Below the pieces are notes generated by a model, which was not told where the DNA came from, did not search any database, and was given only the letters and a program-made list of their open reading frames with translations. Shown here in pieces: positions 11,326 through 22,100 of a stretch of 64,000 nucleotides of DNA. Each line of letters begins with the position of its first letter. Position 1 is the first letter of the stretch. Both the position numbers and the translations under genes were made by a program. Source of the stretch: Callipepla californica brunnescens (lineage: Eukaryota > Chordata > Aves > Galliformes > Odontophoridae); the NCBI GenBank assembly GCA_023055505.1, contig JALIRH010000004.1, positions 22,253,368 through 22,317,367 of the forward strand, given 5' to 3'.

Positions 11326-11361
11326 TCACCGTCTCGAAGCGGCGCGGTCGGGTGTCAGCAT
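11326..11361 (-). other. Short upstream ORF in the EXD2 leader (11 codons)
   Basis: ATG CTG ACA ... CGG TGA lies between the inferred leader acceptor (first exon base 11364) and the EXD2 start. The stop is 16 nt before the EXD2 ATG. If the acceptor is used, every spliced transcript would carry this uORF. Confidence 0.55.
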
Positions 11362-11800
11362 GGCCTGCGAAGAGAAAGGAGACGGACGGCCGTTAGAAAG
11401 GACGTAGCGACACGCGGTCCGAGCCCGGGGACACCCCGCGGCCCCGGCAGGGCGAAGCGAGCTCCGGGCACGGGCAGCATCCCGGCATCCCCGGAGCCCC
11501 CGCGGCCGCCGCTCAGCTCGGCAGGGCCGCGGCCGCCGCTCCTCCGGGCGCCCCCTCAGCGCTACGTCCTGTTGCTCGGGGCAGCTCCCGGGACGCGTAC
11601 CGCTCCCCCTCGCTCCCGGCCGGCCACCGGCGCCCACCGCCGGCCCCCACGCTTCCCCGCCGGCTCGCTCGCTGCCGGCGTCTCCGCGGAACGGCCACCT
11701 CCTGCTGCAGGAACTCCCCGCGGGGCGGCCGCGGCGCGCACCGGGACGCTTAGAGCGGCGGACGCTTCCTCTTGCCCGGAGCTGCGGGCGGCCCGTGGGC

Positions 11801-11812
11801 GCCGCCATGTTG
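11801..11812 (-). promoter_or_regulatory. YY1-type site (CAACATGGCGGC)
   Basis: The minus strand reads CAACATGGCGGC, a close match to the YY1 element AANATGGCGGC that commonly lies just downstream of the start site in CpG-island promoters. Its orientation matches EXD2 transcription, so a start site close upstream (about 11.82-11.87 kb) is likely. Confidence 0.6.
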
Positions 11813-14700
11813 TACGGCAGCCGGGAGGGCTGCGGGGAAGCGGCGGGCAGCGGCGCGGTAGCGGGGAACGGGAAGCGGCAGGGGAAGAAGGGAGGAACAA
11901 AGGCGGGATGGGAAACGGGAAAGCGGGTGGGGAGCTGGAGGGAAACAAAGGGGGAAACCGCGTGCAGAGGGAGAAAGGTTGAACGGAGGAATCGTTCCCG
12001 TGAAGCTCGGCTCGGGAGGAGCACGGCTGGGGAACGGCGGGGATGTGAGAGCGGCTCGCGGCCGGTTCCCTCACACACACAGCTCCTCTCTCAGAGCCAC
12101 ACCTGGCCCGCGGCTTCTCCAGACAGCGTAGCAGAAGGTGCTAGGAGCTGGAAAGTAGTCGAGGGAAAAAAAGTTAACATCTGGAGACGCTGCGCACATC
12201 AGAGAGCTTGTAATCAAGAGCGAGGCACAGGAAGAAGAGCCAGAACCCCTCTGGGGCCGCGCTGCAACGCTGCTACCCTGTCACCCTCTAACAGGGCATC
12301 TCTAAGAACTCTGCCGGAGGATCAAGAACTTAGCGACCAAATCTGAACAAAGCTGCAAATAAACTGACATCCACCCAGAAACCTGAAAGAGACCAATCTT
12401 GCCTCTTACAAAGTGTTTATTCTAGTTTCGAAGGTAACAGGAGTTTCGTGTAAAATCGTAAAGGAGGGGAAAATAAAATACCCTAGCTTTTATCACACAA
12501 TGAAAGCCTTGCAGAGAAGATACAATGCAACACCCAACAATAATGAGATTGTATCCTTGTCTGCATCTAAAACCTTTGTTCCTCCTGGTATCACTGACAT
12601 CAACGGAGTCCCGTGAAACCACAAGTCTCTTTAACAGCTTGTCTTACTACCTACATACTTGATTTATTCAAGTATAAATGTTAAAGTAAAAATAAATGGA
12701 AGTAACTGATGCATGAGTGTGCTCTGGCAGGAAAAAAAAAATGTTTTCAAAGCCTGATGGGGGCATTGCAGAAGAAAAGAAGGGAACCAAGTAAATACCA
12801 ACTACCGGCATAGCCTTACTGATGGGAAATGTGTTGCAGCTGGTAACTGAAGCTTTTACATGGTAAACAGCAAGATTTACTTTTCCTTCTCTCTCTGGAA
12901 CCTGATCTGAGATCTTTCCAGTGTCTGCTGTCAGAGGATGCATTTTTAGCCTGATTTCCTAAGGAAGTTTGTTGACTCTTCTGCCTGTGGATCCCCTTTC
13001 TTCCTCCCCTTCCTTGCCAAAAAAAGCATGTCTAAGCCATTGCTCAATTCCATCTACGTTTGTACAAAGAGACAGAACTTTCAAAGGTAACCACTGTGAA
13101 ATGAGCGGTTTCAAGTCAATGAGACAGACCCTAATAAAACTGCCACTTATAAAATGGCAAGCATGCGCAGACACCGCTTAATATACATCAGAGAATCCAC
13201 ACAGCAGTGCCACATCAGGACAGGTCCATAGGAAACCAGGCTTCACTTGTTCTGCTGATCACAGAAAAAAAAAATATTTTTTATAATCCCATTAGCTCAT
13301 CCTTTAACAGAGGGAAGAGTAGAGTAAATGACTCACTGTTCAAAGGAAAATCAATGATAGTGGAATATCAAAGGAAAGAGGCTCCAGTCAAGACTTAAAT
13401 TGCTGTTAGCAGACAATGAGCAGAGAGCTGCGTGTAGTCCCTTCTAGCTCATTAATAACACTCCATTTGGGGCCCCATCCCAAGCTACACAAGAAAGGCG
13501 AACTCAAATTTCAGCTCCTAATGTCATTTATCTTCCTTGTGTCGATGCTAGCAACTCCATGACTACATATTCAAACAAGTTATTCTGAGCAGGATTTGTT
13601 TTAATAAGGCTGATATCAGGGAAGTAGTAGGACCACTTCTTTTGTCAGAAGTCAGAATGAGATCAGTTTAAAATCAACGGTCAAGCCACATCCCAAAGGC
13701 TCAATTTCACAATGCAACCAGGTTTAGCCCCTGGTTGAAAAACAGTTCTGCTTCCCTCTTCTGCTGCCTCACTTCTACAAACATGGCTGCCAGTTTGATT
13801 CAAGGTATTTTAGTGAACAGAAAGCTGAGAGCAAAAAATAGAGTTTTCTTGTGGTTTAGCTCCTTGGACTGCTCACCATAGAGCCAGATCTCAGTGAAAC
13901 TACATCCGAAGCCAAAAGATGAATCAGCTGCAACTCAGTAAGTGCAGGAATCTGCCAGAGTTTGCATGTTTTGCAAAGACTCTCCTCTCAGAAGTGGGAG
14001 CTGCCAGATTGATTCCACGAGGATGAGTTGTATTAGCGTGAATCATCATCAACATATTTCTTCATTAATTGCCTACTTTTTCACTGCATATATAGGAATA
14101 GAAAGGAATTTCACAATTCCGTTTCTTGAAGAGCTAATGGACATACCTAGTGGCTAAATTCCAGAAGACACAGTAAGTTGGCCTCAGCTCATGGCTGTTG
14201 AGAAAGTGACATCCTCTATATATGTCAGAACTCTGCTCCCACTCCTGACTGGCCTGTGCTGATTTTGGCACTCAACGGGACACTTTCATGAGCCAAATGA
14301 ACTTCACAAGGTGGTAGACAAACAGGTCCAATGTGTAGCAGCATCAGTACAAACAAAATGACAGAACACAAGGCAGGGAAAAGTAAATCCTGCTCTCAGG
14401 AGCTATAAGTCATTAAATTGGCTCCACTGCATGTTAAAGCTACACCTTCAGCTGAACAGCCCCAAGGGGTGATGTTTAGAAGAATGGTGCTTGTCCTTCC
14501 CACCTTTCAGCTCGGTAAAATGAATGAATAAGCAAAAGGAGAAAAGTCCAGAAGCTATTTCATTTCTGCTAGAGGGAATAAACTCAATAAGCTGATTTGT
14601 TGCTGTTTTTTTTTAATGTTACGTTATACAAATTTTATGTCATATAAAATATGATAAAATCTTCTTGGCTCACTCTCTTTTTTGTAATATCCCTCCATAC

Positions 14701-14755
14701 CTTCCTTCCTCCCCCTCCCCCCCCCCATTAAATAAATAAATAAAACCTGTTCTCA
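14701..14755 (+). repeat. Simple repeats: C-rich tract and (AATA)n
   Basis: CTTCC repeats run into a C-rich stretch ending in nine or more consecutive C, followed by AATA repeats. Confidence 0.8.
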
Positions 14756-14939
14756 ATAAATAAAAGCCTTTACCCACCCCATCTCTACCTGTCTTTCTGG
14801 TGCATTTGTAGGCTGACTCAGTGGACATCTAACTACCAGTAACTTCTCCACTTCCACTGTGGATTAACCAAAGCCGTTTGAAGGCTCAGCAGAGCTCAGA
14901 AAAATGTATTTAAACCTCACTGTCTTTGACCTGACACAA

Positions 14940-15560
14940 TTAAGCGTGCTTCACTTTAAATCTTATTTTACCTATTTAGCTTTCCTTCCAAGTGTTCTTA
15001 GACAGATTCTCCTCCTGCTGCGTCACAGGGCTGTGTGCTTGGTCTTCTGCTTTTATCCTCCCACGTTTCTTCAGAGTTATCTCATCTGAAATACAAGTAC
15101 CATCTCTGTGCAGATGATTTACAGATCTGCTCCTTTCCCCAGAGCTATCTATCCAAACTCAAATCACAGCCATTTTCTCTCTTCTGTGGATGACTACCAG
15201 GAAGCTGTAGCTCAGCAAAGCTAGACACGGTTCTTTCTCTTCCCTGAATGTCCTCTACTTTGTGTATATCTGTGGATAACACCACCAGTCTATCATCCAC
15301 TTCAAGCTTCTGTGTCAAGTTTTAGCCCTGGTTGAGACCTCTCCGTAGATCCTAGTATCCAGGGTACGCCTCTGCTACAAGGCACCATAAGACAAGTCCT
15401 TTGATCCATCCACACAACTAAGATCTTTGCTTAGGTCTTTTTCTTCCATACCTGAATTGCTTCAAACACCCTTCCCTCCAGCATTAACCAGCACAGCTCA
15501 TAACACAACAGCCTTTAACTGCTGTAAATGCCATGATTTGACAGTACAGTAAAGCTGACT
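14940..15560 (+). repeat. Decayed L2-like LINE (reverse transcriptase relic)
   Basis: One plus frame starting at 15026 reads QGCVLGLLLL, the counterpart of the RT box PQGSVLGPLLF. In the same frame at 15107 it reads CADDLQICSFP, the counterpart of YADDTQLYLSFP with the catalytic DD. Upstream, in another frame, HFKSYFT resembles the WFKSYLTNR segment. Downstream, WM....L.L resembles WMSSNFLKLN. A stop and frame changes show it is long dead. The SFP after the YADD box favours L2 over CR1. Confidence 0.65.
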
Positions 15561-18500
15561 GTAGTCCTCCCATTAACGATCAAATACACCACAGCCATCA
15601 ACTGGAAACCACTAATGCAATTTTAACTCATTCTGCCAATTTAAATTTCATCAGTAGAAATGTTGACGGGATAATTTTGTACCAGCAGACGTTCAAACAA
15701 TATCAGGTACTGTCAGTCCCTGCAGAGGCAAAGCTCTGAAGAATGGGTACAAACTGATGTGAGAACAGTGTGACAGCCTGGCCATATCTGGTCTGGACTA
15801 TTTAGCAGTGCTGAGAGATCTGGCTTTACACAGGTCTAGAATTAGCAACCCTGAAACCACAGCCTAAGATTATTTATGTAGATAATTACTCTGACCACAT
15901 CTCTTCTTTGTTGGAAGCATTCTGATAGTTCCTTGTTCTGTACTGCATCAAACATTATTTACTCATCTACATTTCCAGAGGTCCCTACAGAAAGTCACTC
16001 CCTGTTCATTATCTCCCATTTCCTTTTCAGTTGGCTCCTCCTTTCTATTGTCCACTTGTTAAAGTTACAATCAAAACATTTTTATGCTTTATTTCGTGCT
16101 GCATTCGAGGTGCAGAGGAGACTACAAACATCCTACAAAATTCATAAAGAGACCCTGAACTACCCTGCCAAATCTGCAGTCTGGCCTAGCCTGGGCCAGT
16201 TTGGCCCCCAGTATTCAAACAGTCCCAGTACAGCTCCCTACATGAAAACATGTCCCACAGAACTTCATCGAAGTTGGTTTGACTGAGTACTGTCCATGCC
16301 TCAGTTCCATTCCAAGCTGCAGAAGTTTCTCACTGAGCCAGAAAAAGGCATTCCATTGATGCCACTCCAGCATGATTCAGAGCCATTGTGTGCACGTTTT
16401 GATGAGATTACAGCACTCAGGCACTAACACAGCAACACGTTCTTTTCAGAGAAAAATATTAACACAGTACAGGTCACAGTGATTTTCTTAAGAGTTCAAT
16501 ATTTTCAAAATTAATTTAATCAAGGGAATCAGAATGCAATGCAAAAGAAATGCTTTCCAGCACTGTTTTAATCTATAGAGTCTTGAAAGTACATTGCGTT
16601 TAGCAAAAATAATAAAAAAATAAAAAAGCAAGCAGTCTGCTATTGGTTTTCTTTTACATTCTGACAACATGATAACTTTTCTGACTCCTTAAAAACGTGA
16701 TTAAAAACTCCCAGTGAAATCTTTCCTGAAAATCCTATCAGTGGAGTTTTAGGAAATAATTTTGCTTATTTACATCTGACCATGCAAGTACACAGCCTTC
16801 CTAGAGACTAGATTGAGTACACGAAGGAAAACCTCTGCAGATTTTATTATGCCATATCACAAATGAAAGGTTCTCTTATCTATTTATTTCAGTATAGAAA
16901 CAAAAAAATACCTGACCTACCCAATACTTCAGGAAAGGGGAGAAAATGAGCCACATGTGACAGAAGTGACAGCCACATTACGTAATGTCTTTCTGGAAGG
17001 CTCTCGAATAATACAGTGATGCAAGCTGCCTGGGAACAGCGGAGAGAATGGAATACCAACTGCCGGAGTCAGCGGAGAGTCTATAGGTAGAAAAATACAG
17101 TATCACTAAACTATGCTGGGAATTTAGAAATAAACAACAGTTTCTGATGTAACTGTAACGCTGTCAAATTTCATAGCAAACAAGCAAAAGAACAACAAAG
17201 TAGGATTTATACCAGTACAAGTCACCTGTGCCTACAGCTAGGGTAGTAAACAAATCATGACAGACAGGGCCCTTGTCTCTCTACAGCAAGGCTTGCTACA
17301 TACCTTACCTTGCAATAGCTGGCTCTCTGCAGCTGGAACTGAGCAGCTCAGTTGCAGAAAAGACTGTTTTTGGTTTCCACTTCCATATTAACATTGTTAA
17401 CCATCATCCCAACAGAAAACATTTAACAGACTGAGCCTGGATATTCCCCTCATATCATTATTGTATCTCTAATTAACCTTTAAGTCCTGATATTTACACC
17501 TATTGATATCACATAAGGAGAAGTAGAAACATAAGAGGCATTCAGTGATTTTAATTCCATTAGAAGCCAGAAGTTTGTTACTCTGTTTTATTATATGTTA
17601 AAAGTAAGGCGATAGTGGTGCCAAGTAAACAACACAACTTACAGGTGCTTTTTTTTTTCCTGTAGTTCTAGCAAAGGAGAATCCCAAGCTCTTGGCTTTC
17701 CCAAGTGAAACTGATGAAGTTCCTGTTGAGAAGCTGCCCCTGAACATGGCAGCAGCCCAGCAGCACTGGTGCTGCTGCCACGCCACAGTTTACATCAGGA
17801 TAAGGGTTTGGTTTGTTTGCCTTAAAGTTTAGGGACTCCCAGTTCCCAGTGAGCACAGTGCCATGCAGGACAGGCCAGGACCGTCAGGCCAATTCCTCAC
17901 CTTCCCGAACCAGGACGTCCCTGGGTGCTGGTTCTCAGGCACCTGTGGGGAAACCCAGACCTGAGAGCTTCACGCTGCAGCTGTGGGTCTGCATACCTCA
18001 TATAGGTGGGGGCCTGTGGGCCACCCCTCACAGCAGCTGCTTACCAGCTGATGCTCCTGTTGCCCTCAGTCAGTATCAGAGGTTAAACATGGAGGACGCA
18101 GTCTGGTGAAGGGTGAAAACACGGTTTCTCTCCTCACAAAAACACAGGCGAAGGTGTCGTGAACCAATGAAGTACAACACAGCTCAATCCCACCTGTCTA
18201 ACCGGCTGTCTTTTAAGGGTTCTGGTGTTGCTGAAAAGGATGAGATTCACCGGTGTTTCCCCTGGAGCAGAGTTCTGAGAGCGTGAACGAGGGGCATGTT
18301 CCTTTGAACACCATTTGAGCGGGGAGGGGTGGGCAGGCAACCCCACAGAAACAAAATCAACAAGTTCCCGCAGACACGCTGCTAGAAACCTCACAGAAGC
18401 TGCTCGAGGTTCGGGGAGGACGAAGCCCGGTGCCAGGAGCACACGCGGGGGCACTTCCTCTCGCTCCCCTCCGCGCCGCGATTTCCCCCACCCCTCCTCG

Positions 18501-18838
18501 GGCCGGCAGCTCCTCGCCTCCTCCGGCCGGGATGGCTTCCAGAAGGGATGCGGAGGGGAGCGGGGCTTAAAACGAGGAGAGGGGAGCGCGAGCCGGACTC
18601 TCGGCGGCACCTGCCCGTTGCCGGCGGGGAGCCCCGCGCGCTGCACGGCCGCCAGCCCCGAGGGCTGCGAGTTTGTCGGCGCCCCCCCGCGCCGCTACGG
18701 AGTTAAAAACGGCGGCGCGACGTTAGAGCCGGCCCGGCGGCGGGGAGGCGCGGGCTGCAGCTGAGGATCAGCTGCTAAGGGGAGCGGGGAGGAGCCAGCG
18801 GGATCAGGAAGCGGCGGAGTGTCTAACACCTCTCTGCC

Positions 18839-18850
18839 ATGGCTGGCTAA
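18839..18850 (+). other. Minimal upstream ORF (Met-Ala-Gly-stop) before DCAF5
   Basis: ATG GCT GGC TAA in the context TGCCATGG, 104 nt before the DCAF5 ATG. The context has G at +4 and CC just before the ATG. It is functional only if the transcript starts upstream of it. Confidence 0.45.
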
Positions 18851-18954
18851 AGAAAAATCATCATAACCATAACAAGGGGGGAAGCGGGGGAGGGGAGGCG
18901 GCGGCGGCGGCGGCGGGGGAAGGGGCGGCGGGGAAGGAGCGGCGCGGCGGCAGC

Positions 18955-19165
18955 ATGAAGAGGCGCGGCCGGGGGGGCAGCATGCGCTCCGTGGTGGGGT
19001 TCCTGTCCCAGCGGGGCTTGGAGGGGGACCCCCTGCTCACCCACGACTTCCAGCGGCGACGCCTGCGGGGCTGCAGGAACCTCTACAAGAAGGACCTCCT
19101 GGGCCACTTCGGCTGTGTCAATGCCATTGAATTCTCCAACAATGGAGGCCAGTGGCTGGTCTCAG
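18955..19165 (+). CDS. DCAF5: DCAF5 exon 1 coding part (residues 1-70 plus 1 nt)
   Basis: It encodes the basic N-terminal segment ([19 protein letters not shown]) and the first strands of WD repeat 1, ending QWLVS. The donor CAG|GTAAAA leaves phase 1. Reading on past the donor gives Pro-rich low-complexity sequence that is clearly intron. Confidence 0.95.
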
Positions 19166-22100
19166 GTAAAACGGGCGCTCCCCCCGGCCCTCGCCCCCCC
19201 CCCCCTCCCCCCCTTCCCCTCCTCCCACCGCCCTCTCCTCACGAAGCATCCTCCTGCCCGGCCGCTCCCCTCGGCCCTGGGGGAGCCGCGGCGCCCGGAG
19301 CCGGCCCGGAACGGTGCTCCCCAAGTGGGGACCTAAAATGGTTGACAGGTTTTAAATTCGGCTGTTATTGGTGGGGAGGGGGGCGGCCCCGGACAAAGTT
19401 TTTACGCGAGTATTTCCAGGACGCTGGGGGTGGGGGGGGGAGGATGTGGGGTGCCATTTTAATTGCCGGAGCCTTTGGGTTTACCCCCCTCCGTTATAAA
19501 TTTATGTATGTCTACGTATATTTGGGGAGGGGACACAAAAGTGAGGGGGGGGGTGGGGGGGGAACCGAGTGACATCGCTCAACGCCCGCCTGGAGCGGGG
19601 TCAGCAGTGGTGGCCGAGGGGTGGGGGACAGCGGGGCGTGGGGACTGGCACCCGTAACCCTCCCCATCTTTTGGGGAAAGAGAGCAGCATTTGTTTTGTT
19701 CCTCCTCCCCTCCCCGTTCAGGGTGCTGGCAGCAGGGAGCTTATGTAGTGGTGATGTTTTCTTTCTGGGGAGGGGGGGGTTAGGGCTCCCCTGCTCCCAG
19801 CGGGGCTGGGGGAGGCGGGATGCTGTCAGGTGAGGGCGGCGAGGGTTTGGCATCAACGGCACCGACGGTAGAAGGCTCCAGGGTCCTCACCCCGTTCCCC
19901 GGCGGGGAGGGGCTGCGGGGCTCGGCAGCTCTCGCCTCCCCCCGCCCCACATCCCGGCAGCGCTCGGCGCAGGTGCTTCTTCCTCCTTCCCCGCCTTCGG
20001 GCCCGCGGGGGTGACGGCGGAAAACGGGCAACTTCAGGCCGGGGCCTGGCCGGGCGCTGCAGGCCGCGTTCTCCTCGGGCGGCTCGCAGCGACAGGCCGG
20101 CGAATCGAGGGCCTATCCCGGCCTCGAGGGGTCGCGGTGCTCCGCTGGGGCGAGCCACCCCCTCACCCCTTCACCCCCCTTTCCCCGATGCCCGGGGCCT
20201 GCCCGCCTTCCCGCGGCCTAGGCCCGCCGCGGCCTCGGGGAATCGCCCGGCTCCTGGGCACGAGGCCTCGGCAGCTTTGTTGGGAGCAGCCCGGGCGCCG
20301 CGGTGTTGCTCAGACTCCCGTGGGTGGGCTGTGAGCAGCAGCAGGGCTGGGCGAGTGGGTGAGGGCACGGCTGGGGCTGTGCGCTGCCTCGTGTGTGTCT
20401 GCTGGGCAGGGCGGCATCTGGCACACAAAAGGTAGCAGGGATGGCTCCGGGAGGAAGGTTGGGATTAGTGAAAAGTTGGCGTGGCTGTCAGCAGCGAGGG
20501 TGAAATAAAAAACACCGAAGCATTCCCCTGTGGAGTCAAACTGATGTACTGAGACCTTCCTCACATTAACTTTCTTAACTGAAAAAACTTTGAAGGATAG
20601 GTCCGCTGACTTCTGGAATAAGCGTTACTCTCAGGGAATTTTGCATCCTGGTGCATTCACAACTTTTTAAGTATGCATCTATTTGTCATGCGCCTGTATG
20701 TACGCGCACCTTTGCACTGGGGGAGTACCGATCCATCTAAACTCTCAGATGTGCTACATCTGACACACTGGTTTGTACTGGTCCTTCTCCAGCAACAGGC
20801 AGTTCTATGCATTTCTGTTCTAAAGTGCTATGAAGAGCACATGTCTTTTACATAATAAGTGACAGACCAACAGAGTTTTCAATTCTTGCTCAAGAAAGCC
20901 TTGGGAGACACTTCAAGTCTTGTCATACATCACTGATGCGCTTAGCTATGTTGATGCCCATTTGTTATGTAGAAGCAAACAAAGCTGAGGGCTGGAGGGG
21001 ACTTCAGTGATTAGTTTTGTCCAACTGCCTGAGTCAAAAGGTGCAACAAGAGAATGAAGGTGGTTTTCCCATCAGGTGGATATGTAAAGAAGCAGTGACA
21101 AAAGGAAGACTTCTCAAGCTGTGTCCAGTTCTTGATTATTAACTTCTTTAAAGGTTCATATTTTTTTATAGTGAGTGAATGTCAGTATGCAGGAGATGGT
21201 ACCCTTCTAAATTGATATGATGGCTAAGTAAATGTTCTTTAAAAAAAATAAAAAATAAAAGGGGAGGGAGGAAGTAGATGAATGAGGAGAGTAGGAGAGA
21301 ACACTTAAGTTACTTGTTAGCAGTGCACAAATTTGGGGTAATTAAGACCAGACTACCTTAAGCCTGACCTTGCACTGGTGCCCTGAGAAAATGAAAGGTT
21401 CTAATTACAGTAACTGCTTTTGACTAAGTTTTGCCTGATCAGTGACCACAGGATCTAGAATGCTTTATGTGAAGTAGCAAAAACAGTCAGATGCTTTGTT
21501 AATCGTTCAAGAATAAAAAGTTAAAAGGTAAAAAGATCTTTTGATACTCTTAGATTTTGTGCTTTGTTTATATTACACTCAAAAATACTACTTTTTAGGA
21601 TCTCACTTAGTTGTGAAATGCTGAGAAACAGCAAAAACAAGAGAAGGGGAGCTAAGAGGGAAGATAAAGGAGGGGGTATAAGCTGCCTGTGATCTGCAGA
21701 TTTTGTGGAAGTGTAGCTTCAAAAGACTTCCAAATGTAGATAGAGCCTTAGAATAGATGGCATGTGGGTCTGTCCTCCCCCAAAATAGTCAGTGTGCTGA
21801 GGTAAGGATGAGATGTTAGATACTTCCATCTGCGCTTGTAGCAGCTAAGAGAGTTAACAGGGATATTGGAGTGCGTGAAAAGGAATAGTGCAAGCAGTCT
21901 TTTCTGTTGTTCAGTTTTAAGTAATATGTATATTCTTAATGTTGAGGAATCTTTCTCAGCTAATTGACTTGTTAACGCTTTAGATCTCATTGGAGCTGTT
22001 TTAATAAAGTACAATGCATTCATACTGGCTTTACTGTTTGCATTTAAATGCTAGCCTGCTTCCAAGTTAGTACTCATCCATATTGGCTGGAATACTTTTT

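Larger units (their letters stand above)
10940..12080 (-). promoter_or_regulatory. EXD2 CpG-island promoter and 5' leader region
   Basis: A sharp rise in G+C and CpG content covers coding exon 1 and extends about 0.75 kb upstream, then fades by about 12.3 kb. There is no TATA box in a plausible place. A YY1-type element sits at 11801-11812. A strong 3' splice acceptor at 11370-11365 implies at least one upstream non-coding exon, as in other vertebrate EXD2 genes. Its donor cannot be fixed from sequence alone. Confidence 0.7.
12081..18430. other. EXD2-DCAF5 intergenic region
   Basis: About 6.3 kb of mostly AT-rich sequence between the two CpG islands. It contains a decayed L2-like LINE (14940-15560), a C-rich/AATA simple tract at 14701-14745, and no open frame that resembles a known protein. 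No tRNA or other RNA gene was recognised. Confidence 0.7.
18440..20400 (+). promoter_or_regulatory. DCAF5 CpG-island promoter
   Basis: Very high G+C and CpG content from about 18.44 kb through exon 1 and 1.2 kb of intron 1. No TATA box is apparent at a fixed spacing. The start site probably lies in 18.65-18.83 kb, since the tract before the coding start contains GGC repeats typical of a 5'UTR. It is separate from the EXD2 island by more than 6 kb of low-CpG sequence. Confidence 0.7.

Noticed and set aside
10858..11982. 374-codon open frame on the plus strand
   Set aside because: It is the shadow of EXD2 exon 1 and its CpG island. The Arg/Pro/Ala-rich translation is typical of GC-rich sequence read on the wrong strand.
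18134..18764. Long frames on both strands in the DCAF5 promoter
   Set aside because: Arg/Gly/Pro-rich translations in a CpG island with no family resemblance; the openness is due to few stop codons in GC-rich DNA.
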